The translations under genes were made by a program, and so were the position numbers. A DNA stretch of 37,563 nt from Alphaproteobacteria bacterium HGW-Alphaproteobacteria-14 (GTDB taxonomy: Bacteria > Pseudomonadota > Alphaproteobacteria > Sphingomonadales > Sphingomonadaceae): assembly GCA_002842925.1 (NCBI GenBank), contig PHEL01000005.1:1-37563 (forward strand), read 5' to 3'. A model generated the notes under the pieces. The model was not told where the DNA came from. It saw only the letters and a list, made by a program, of their open reading frames with translations, and did not search any database. Of the stretch, positions 33,016 through 37,563 are shown in pieces. Each line of letters begins with the position of its first letter. Position 1 is the first letter of the stretch.

Positions 33016-34205
33016 CTGTTTCCACCTTCTCGCAATTCGTCCAGATAATCACTCCACCATTGCGCCATTGCAACACGTTCCGCCCAATAGGCCGACTGAT
33101 TATAGATACGCCGAATTTCGCCGGAAACCATATGGGCCAATGCGCGCTCAATGGCGTCCGGGTTCCATTTGCCGGATTCGTTCAGCAGCGACGATGCGGA
33201 CGTGCGGAAACCGTGCGCGGTCATCTGCTCCTTGGTATAGCCCATCCGACGCAAGGCGGCTGTGACCGTGTTTTCGGACATGGGCCGTGCGCGCGTCCTG
33301 ACTGACGGAAACACCTATTTTCCTTTCCCCGTCAGCCCCTGCATGGTTTGCAGGATTGCCAGCGCCTGCCGCGACAACGGAACTGCATGAGGCTGACGCA
33401 TTTTCATTTTGGCAGGCGGCAACGTCCAAACCGCCTTATCAAAATTGATTTCGGCCCATTCCATATGCCGCAACTCGCCGGGGCGCTGGAACACATGGGG
33501 CGTCAGTTTGAGCGCGTGCATAACCGCCGGGTCGCCGGAATAGTCCTCTATGGCCCGCAAGAGCGCGCCGAACTCCGTTGGCTCGGTGATTGCCGCAAAA
33601 TGCTTCACCTTCGGCTGGATCAATGCTCCCAAAAGCATTTGGGCGGGATCGCGCTCCGCTCTTGCCGTGGCCGCGCCATAGCGGAATACCCGACTTGCAA
33701 AGGATCGCATCCGCTTCGCTGTCTCGAACTTCCCCCGCCGTTCCTGATGCTTCAACTCATGTAGCAACTCGGCAGGACTGATTTCGGCGACCGGCCTGCG
33801 CACGAATTCTGCGCTGAACAATTTCAGCACCCATTGATATTTCTCAAGCGTTCGCGGCGAGACACCCTCGGTCTGGCGCTTTTCGATCAGCTCTCCCGCG
33901 ACTTTGGCAAAGCTGTTCTCTGCACGGAGACTGGCTTCGATGCGTGCCTGCCGCTTGGCGTAGTTGGGGTCGATAGCATGAGCGACCTGCCTGCGCGCGG
34001 CGTCGCGCGCGGCGCGCGCTTCGGAGAGTGTGAATTGCGGGTATGGCCCTATCGCCAGTTTCCGCTCTACGCCATTCATGCGGTATTTCAGCCGCCACAG
34101 CTTGCTGCCCTTCGGATTGACCAGCAGATACAGCCCCAGCGAATCCGAGACTTTATAGGCCTTTGCCTTGGGTTTGGCGTTACGAACTGCGGTGTCTGTC
34201 AGCAC
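33012..34205 (-). pseudogene. int: P4-family tyrosine integrase interrupted by an in-frame amber codon
   Basis: Its DUF4102-type N-terminus reads LTDTAVRNAKPKAK...SDSLGLYLLVNPKGSKLW, followed by a core-binding domain and catalytic domain. Arg-I is in FQRPGELRHMEW. After 296 codons comes TAG (33315-33317), and the same frame continues with FPSVRTRARPMSENTV, HGFRTSASSLL (His-x-x-Arg), ALAH and the Tyr segment RIYNQSAYWAERV. The total of about 396 residues is normal. A Tyr codon is expected at the stop, so a single change probably made it. GTG 34205 is chosen as start: GGAGG lies 8 nt upstream (34214-34218) and the family N-terminus begins there. Unless the amber is read through, the protein is inactive. 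Confidence 0.88.
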
Positions 34206-34208
34206 GAT

Positions 34209-34245
34209 GGGGGCCTCCGTTCTGCGGGGGCTTCGCGAGGCCCCC
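34209..34245 (-). promoter_or_regulatory. Hairpin covering the integrase ribosome-binding site
   Basis: gggggcctc (34209-34217) and gaggccccc (34237-34245) are perfectly complementary 9-mers separated by 19 nt. On the transcript the stem includes most of the GGAGG Shine-Dalgarno just before the integrase GTG, so folding would hide it. It may limit integrase translation, or act as a terminator for incoming transcription. Confidence 0.6.
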
Positions 34246-34371
34246 AGATTCGGCCCCATCGACTGCAATTATGGGCAATCAGAGGCAGTCGCCGACAACC
34301 GGCGAATGCTCTTAAACTATCGGAAATCAGGGGTTTTTTCAACCGTTCGCGGGGGTCGGCAAACAGGAAAT

Positions 34372-34394
34372 TGGTAGCGGAGGAGGGACTCGAA
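34372..34394 (+). repeat. Right attachment site (att) within the tRNA-Met 3' end
   Basis: The tRNA 3' segment shares the 12-bp core ggaggagggact (34379-34390) and flanking tggtag with the repeat at 14562-14583. It lies 167 nt from the integrase start, the usual arrangement for tRNA-targeting integrases. Confidence 0.83.
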
Positions 34395-34448
34395 CCCCCG
34401 ACACGCGGATTATGATTCCGCTGCTCTAACCAGCTGAGCTACTCCGCC
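34372..34448 (-). tRNA. tRNA-Met (CAT), elongator type
   Basis: The 77-nt gene folds as a cloverleaf with encoded CCA. The D-arm is GCTC...GAGC, the anticodon stem GCGGA/TCCGC carries loop ATCATAA (anticodon CAT), and the T-arm has GGTTCGAGTCC. The first pair is G-U, not the C-A mismatch of initiator tRNA, so it is elongator Met; a lysidine-modified Ile2 tRNA would also carry CAT but is less likely by overall sequence. Its 3' end is the element's attachment site and the gene remains complete. Confidence 0.95.
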
Positions 34449-34573
34449 CCATGGGCCAACGGCTGACCTGCAGCCGGATTCGCGCGCGGCCGCAGCCTTG
34501 GGCGAGGCGCGCACTTAAGGCGCGCACCGCGCGTGGTCAAGTATTGTTGCAGCCATTGTTGCAGGCCACTCAA

Positions 34574-35104
34574 TTACAGCCGCACCCGTCCGCGAAAGCT
34601 GCAAATCTTGACCCGTTCCCACGGCCCGCCACGATAGCGATGCAGTTCCAGCGCAGGGAAGGTAAATCGCCCCTTGCCTATCCACGGAGCAAGCACCGGT
34701 CCAAGGCTCGCCTGCAAGGCGCGCGCTTCGTCCTTGGTCACCTTGTTCTGAATGGTAATGTGCAGGCGCGGTTGATGGAGATCCTGCACCGTCAGGCTGC
34801 CGTGAAAATGTTCGGCAATCAGCGCCCGCAGGGCGAGCAGTTGCGGCGCAGCAAGCGCGATGGCGGTGCCTTTGCCCAGATCCATCACTCCGGTAACTGC
34901 GCCTTCTGGTGCAGCAAACTCGGCCGCCACCTTGGGCAGAAAGTCACACAATTCATCCAGCAACGAGGGCGCAAAGGCGTGAAACAAGGTGACGTGCGCG
35001 TGGAGGTGATTGCGCGTCGCCGGGAAATGCGCGCGCCTGAGGCCTTCAGCCCACGCGCCAAGGTCGATCGGCAGCGCGGCGGTGAGGATGAAAGGGTCAT
35101 TCAT
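34574..35104 (-). CDS. 2'-5' RNA ligase family protein (LigT/ThpR-like)
   Basis: This 176-residue cytoplasmic protein of the 2H phosphoesterase fold has both catalytic motifs: H-V-T-L-F in HAHVTLFHAF (about residue 40) and H-I-T-I in RLHITIQNKV (about residue 127). Family members cut or join 2'-5' linked RNA ends or cyclic phosphates; the true substrate is usually unknown. The ATG at 35104 overlaps the stop of the preceding mini-ORF as ATGA, so translation is coupled to the repeat tract and mltG above it. Between it and the tRNA (34449-34573) I see nothing. Confidence 0.88.
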   Translation of the reverse strand: MNDPFILTAALPIDLGAWAEGLRRAHFPATRNHLHAHVTLFHAFAPSLLDELCDFLPKVAAEFAAPEGAVTGVMDLGKGTAIALAAPQLLALRALIAEHFHGSLTVQDLHQPRLHITIQNKVTKDEARALQASLGPVLAPWIGKGRFTFPALELHRYRGGPWERVKICSFRGRVRL

Positions 35105-35208
35105 CTATAGCCCTGCATCTCGCCCCGCTCTCGGCGTTTTTGTTGATCCGCCGAGGGCCGCCGCGTCAATCCGAGGGCCTCGCGCATCTCTGCGGGCCTT
35201 GTGTCCAT
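35101..35208 (-). CDS. Repeat-encoded mini-ORF (35 residues)
   Basis: The product would start MDTRPAEMREALGLTRR and end with KRRERGEMQGYR. It is the last unit of the repeat tract. Its ATG shares a base with the preceding mini-ORF stop (TGATG) and its stop overlaps the ligT start (ATGA). It is basic, has no known family, and may matter only by passing ribosomes on to ligT. Confidence 0.4.
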   Translation of the reverse strand: MDTRPAEMREALGLTRRPSADQQKRRERGEMQGYR

Positions 35209-35371
35209 CACATCTCGCCCCGCTCTCGGCGTTTTTGGTGATCCGCCGAGGGCCGCCGCGTCAATCCGAGGGCGTCGCGCATCTCTGCGGGCCTTGTGTT
35301 CATCGTCAATCCGAGGGCGTCGCGCATCTCTGCGGGCCTTGTGTTCATCACATCTCGCCCCGCTCTCGGCG
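35116..35371 (-). repeat. Tandem repeat tract (95-bp and 45-bp units) after mltG
   Basis: A unit starting catctcgccccgctctcggc occurs at 35116 and 35211 (93 aligned positions with 3 differences), and its first 21 nt recur at 35351 as the end of mltG. Inside it, a 45-bp sub-unit is exactly doubled (35259-35303 and 35304-35348). Each unit holds ctcggcg...cgccgag arms that can form a hairpin. The unit seems to have grown by duplication from the mltG 3' end. Confidence 0.9.
35208..35348 (-). CDS. Repeat-encoded mini-ORF (46 residues)
   Basis: The product is two identical 15-residue units (MNTRPAEMRDALGLT) followed by RRPSADHQKRRERGEM. Its ATG overlaps the mltG stop (TGATG) and its stop overlaps the next mini-ORF start (TGATG). 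The tail RRERGEM equals the last seven residues of MltG. A GGGG-containing stretch about 8 nt upstream could serve as Shine-Dalgarno. Whether it is expressed is unknown. Confidence 0.4.
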   Translation of the reverse strand: MNTRPAEMRDALGLTMNTRPAEMRDALGLTRRPSADHQKRRERGEM

Positions 35372-36313
35372 GATGGCATACCACTTGGCAACGTTGGCGT
35401 TGTGTTCAGCCAGGCTATCGGCGAACCAGTGCCCGCCAGTGCCGTCCGCCACCATGAACAGCGCGCTGGTTTTCTCCGGATTGAGCACTGCAGCGATGCT
35501 TCCACGCCCCGGATTGGTGATCGGGCCTTCGGGCAGTCCGACGCGGGTATAGGTGTTATAGCCATTGACCGCCGCAATTTCGGATTGGCGGATGCGGCGG
35601 CCCAATGGCTTGCCCTTGGTGATTGGGTAGATGATCGTGGGGTCGGCCTGCAACAGCATCCCCGTACGCACCCGGTTGGAATAGAGCCCGGCGATCATCC
35701 TGCGTTCTTCGGGCTTGCCGGTTTCCTTTTCGACAATCGCGGCAAGGATCAGCGCGTCACGCATCGTATCCACCGCAACATTGGGCGCGCGCTCCGCCCA
35801 TTCTTCGGCCAGCGCCTTGTCCATCGCCGCCTGCATCTGTTCAACGAGGCTCTGGCGCGACTGCCCGCGTTCAAAGGCATAGGTATCGGGCAGGATCGAT
35901 CCTTCGGCCGGGACTGCGATTTCGCAGGTCAGCAATTCTTCGGCCATCAGCCGTTCCCAAACGAGAATCGAGGGCATACCTTCGGGAATGGTCACGAACC
36001 GCCGGATCACGTCGCCCGATTGAAACGCAGCGAGAATCGCGCCCTGGCTCATCCCCGGCTTGAGCAGGAACTCGCCCGCCTGAATCGGCCTGTCCGACCC
36101 AAAGATGCGCGCCTGCAACATGAAGCCAGAGGCGGACGAAATCAGGCCTTCGGCTTCAAGCTTGTCCGCCACTGCCGACACCGAGCTGCCTGCGGGGATG
36201 GTGAAGCTGGTTTCCTGCGACACCGTCGCTGACCCCATCAAACTCCACGCAAACACCAGCCCTGCTGCGGCAAGCGCGAGCAGGCCGACAATAACGAGCC
36301 GCCCGCGCTTCAC
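35348..36313 (-). CDS. mltG: Endolytic transglycosylase MltG
   Basis: This 321-residue inner-membrane enzyme cuts nascent peptidoglycan and sets strand length. It has one N-terminal membrane helix (about 6-26), a LysM-like region (about 35-100) and the YceG catalytic domain, with the Glu of AAIVEKETG as catalytic residue. QADPTIIYP, GYNTYTRVGLPEGPI and NPGRGSI are family hallmarks. It begins 4 nt after the fabF stop, the fabF-mltG order common in alphaproteobacteria. The last residues (RRERGEM) are echoed in the repeat tract that follows directly. Confidence 0.96.
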   Translation of the reverse strand: MKRGRLVIVGLLALAAAGLVFAWSLMGSATVSQETSFTIPAGSSVSAVADKLEAEGLISSASGFMLQARIFGSDRPIQAGEFLLKPGMSQGAILAAFQSGDVIRRFVTIPEGMPSILVWERLMAEELLTCEIAVPAEGSILPDTYAFERGQSRQSLVEQMQAAMDKALAEEWAERAPNVAVDTMRDALILAAIVEKETGKPEERRMIAGLYSNRVRTGMLLQADPTIIYPITKGKPLGRRIRQSEIAAVNGYNTYTRVGLPEGPITNPGRGSIAAVLNPEKTSALFMVADGTGGHWFADSLAEHNANVAKWYAIRRERGEM

Positions 36314-36317
36314 CGGA

Positions 36318-37563
36318 TCAATCGACCTTTTGCATGATTATCGAGGCGTTGGTGCCGCCGAACCCGAAGCTGTTGTTGAGCACAGCGCGCACTTCGCGCT
36401 TGCGCGCTACCAGCGGCACGAGGTCGATGCCTTCGGTGCCATCATCGGGATCATGCAGGTTCAGCGTCGGCGGGACGATCTGATCGCGCATCGCGAGGAT
36501 GCAGAAAATCGCCTCAACCGCGCCCGCGCCGCCGAGCAAGTGCCCGATTGCGCTCTTCGTCGAGCTCATCGATGCGCCGCCGAGATCCTCGCCCAGCACA
36601 CGCTTGATCGCGGCGAGTTCGATGGTGTCGGCCATGGTCGAAGTGCCGTGGGCGTTGATGTAATCGATATCGCCCGGCCCAAGGCCCGCTTTCTTCAACG
36701 CCATCCGCATCGCGAGTTCCGCGCCGCGTCCTTCGGGATGCGGGGCGGTGACGTGATAGGCATCGCCCGACAGGCCGTAGCCAGTGATTTCGGCGTAAAT
36801 CTTCGCGCCGCGAGCCTTGGCGCGTTCATATTCTTCCAGCACCACCACGCCCGCGCCTTCGCCCATCACGAACCCATCGCGGGCCTTGTCATAGGGGCGG
36901 CTGGCTTCGGTCGGGCGGTCATTCATGCTCATGTTGAGGGCGCGCGCTTGTGCAAAACCGGCAATGCCAAGCGGGTTGATGGTGCCTTCCGCGCCGCCAG
37001 CCAGCATCACATCGGCATCATCCGCCGCAATCATCCTTGCCGCATCGCCAATCGAATGCGCGCCGGTGGAGCAGGCGGTAACAACGGCGTGATTTGGCCC
37101 CATGAAGCCGTATTTGATCTGCACCTGCCCGGTGATGAGGTTGATCAGGCGGCCGTGCACGAAGTGCGGCGATACGCGCGAAGGGCCGCGTTCGTGCAGG
37201 TTGACGCTTTCGATCTCGATCCCCGGAAGCCCCCCGATGCCCGAACCGATCGAACAGCCGGTGCGTTCCTTCTCGGCCTGCGTCATGTCGGTCAGCCCGG
37301 CATCTTCCAAAGCCTGCCCGGCCGCATCAATACCGTAGATGATGAACGGATCGACCTGACGCTGCACCTTGTGATCGACCCGCAAATCGGGGTCAAACCC
37401 CCACGGGTGATCCTTGCCCTTCACTTCGCAGGCGATGGTGCATTTCTGATTCGAGGCATCGAAGCGGGTGATTTGCCCCGCCCCGCTTTCCCCTGCGATC
37501 AGATTTGCCCAAGTCGTTTCGACATCGGCCCCCAGCGGGGTGACGAGGCCAAGCCCGGTTACA
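36318..37563 (-). CDS. fabF: 3-oxoacyl-[ACP] synthase II FabF (partial, N-terminus beyond right edge)
   Basis: This is the condensing enzyme that elongates fatty acids by joining acyl groups with malonyl-ACP. The reading frame is open to the right edge; the first visible residues are [15 protein letters not shown], so only a few N-terminal residues are missing. The catalytic triad is visible: Cys in [13 protein letters not shown], His in [14 protein letters not shown] and His in [16 protein letters not shown]. It precedes mltG by 4 nt. acpP is expected upstream, outside the window. Confidence 0.97.
   Translation of the reverse strand, partial: VTGLGLVTPLGADVETTWANLIAGESGAGQITRFDASNQKCTIACEVKGKDHPWGFDPDLRVDHKVQRQVDPFIIYGIDAAGQALEDAGLTDMTQAEKERTGCSIGSGIGGLPGIEIESVNLHERGPSRVSPHFVHGRLINLITGQVQIKYGFMGPNHAVVTACSTGAHSIGDAARMIAADDADVMLAGGAEGTINPLGIAGFAQARALNMSMNDRPTEASRPYDKARDGFVMGEGAGVVVLEEYERAKARGAKIYAEITGYGLSGDAYHVTAPHPEGRGAELAMRMALKKAGLGPGDIDYINAHGTSTMADTIELAAIKRVLGEDLGGASMSSTKSAIGHLLGGAGAVEAIFCILAMRDQIVPPTLNLHDPDDGTEGIDLVPLVARKREVRAVLNNSFGFGGTNASIIMQKVD

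Larger units (their letters stand above)
14562..34394. mobile_element. Integrative mobilizable element at tRNA-Met
   Basis: Four things define the element. A tyrosine integrase gene lies next to a tRNA. A direct repeat of the tRNA 3' end occurs at 14562-14583 and 34372-34394. All genes in between face one way. MobF relaxase, coupling protein and ardC genes are present, with no type IV secretion genes. The length is about 19.8 kb. Cargo is a five-gene defence-like operon and higBA. Both flanks carry ordinary chromosomal genes (aidB to the left, ligT-mltG-fabF to the right). Transfer would need a helper conjugation system, and excision is doubtful because the integrase has an amber codon. Confidence 0.88.

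Noticed and set aside
33012-33314. A separate 100-residue gene downstream of the integrase
   Set aside because: It is in the same frame as the integrase after TAG and carries its missing His-x-x-Arg and Tyr motifs, so it is the tail of one broken gene.
14562-34394. Prophage
   Set aside because: No capsid, terminase, tail or lysis genes; relaxase and coupling protein point to conjugative mobilization.
34372-34448. Initiator tRNA-fMet
   Set aside because: The first base pair is G-U rather than the unpaired C-A of initiators.
35116-35348. CRISPR array
   Set aside because: Units are contiguous tandem copies of 95 and 45 bp with no unique spacers, and no cas genes are present.
35349-35577. Extension of the repeat frame upstream into mltG
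   Set aside because: This part is simply another frame of mltG; the mini-ORFs have their own ATGs at the TGATG junctions.

Overview
The window looks like the chromosome of a GC-rich alphaproteobacterium. Gene content and the fabF-mltG order suggest Sphingomonadales, perhaps an Erythrobacteraceae-type facultative denitrifier; this is inference, with no 16S present. It falls into three parts: a nitrate-respiration and nitric-oxide-response block (1-12.5 kb, followed by aidB), a roughly 20-kb mobilizable element inserted at a tRNA-Met gene (14.56-34.39 kb), and a housekeeping block (34.4-37.56 kb).

Left block. narK-narG-narH are overlapping genes on the minus strand; narH runs off the left edge. 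narK is a fusion of two transporters. A divergent Crp/Fnr-type regulator without any cysteine follows, then an outer-membrane porin facing a CopD-like membrane protein, nnrS and a beta-carbonic anhydrase. Three perfect TTGAT-N4-ATCAA boxes (two between narK and the regulator, one between the porin and the CopD-like/nnrS genes) tie these genes into one probable anaerobic/NO regulon. aidB and the 3' scrap of an IS3-family transposase close the block.

Mobile element. It is bounded by an imperfect direct repeat of the tRNA-Met 3' end. All its genes point the same way (minus): a tyrosine integrase interrupted by an in-frame amber codon, a membrane protein, an excisionase-like HTH protein, an unknown protein, a candidate oriT, a relaxosome accessory protein, a TraD-like coupling protein, a MobF relaxase, a higBA toxin-antitoxin pair, a five-gene defence-like operon and ardC. 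No type IV secretion genes are present, so it would need a helper (an integrative mobilizable element).

The most interesting part is the five-gene operon at 16185-25168: an MmeI-like DNA methyltransferase that seems to lack its nuclease motif, a PLD-type nuclease, an SF2 helicase, a GIY-YIG (T5orf172-like) protein, and a GHKL ATPase with a C-terminal PD-(D/E)XK-like domain. Adjacent genes overlap or are 3 nt apart, and three different nuclease folds appear beside one methylase. It probably acts as a multi-component, modification-guided restriction system. The specificity half of the methylase plus the PLD gene are visibly poorer in GC than the rest, as if swapped in together.

Right block. 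After tRNA-Met(CAT) come a LigT-like 2'-5' RNA ligase, a tandem-repeat tract that encodes a chain of coupled mini-ORFs, mltG and the 3' part of fabF, all on the minus strand.
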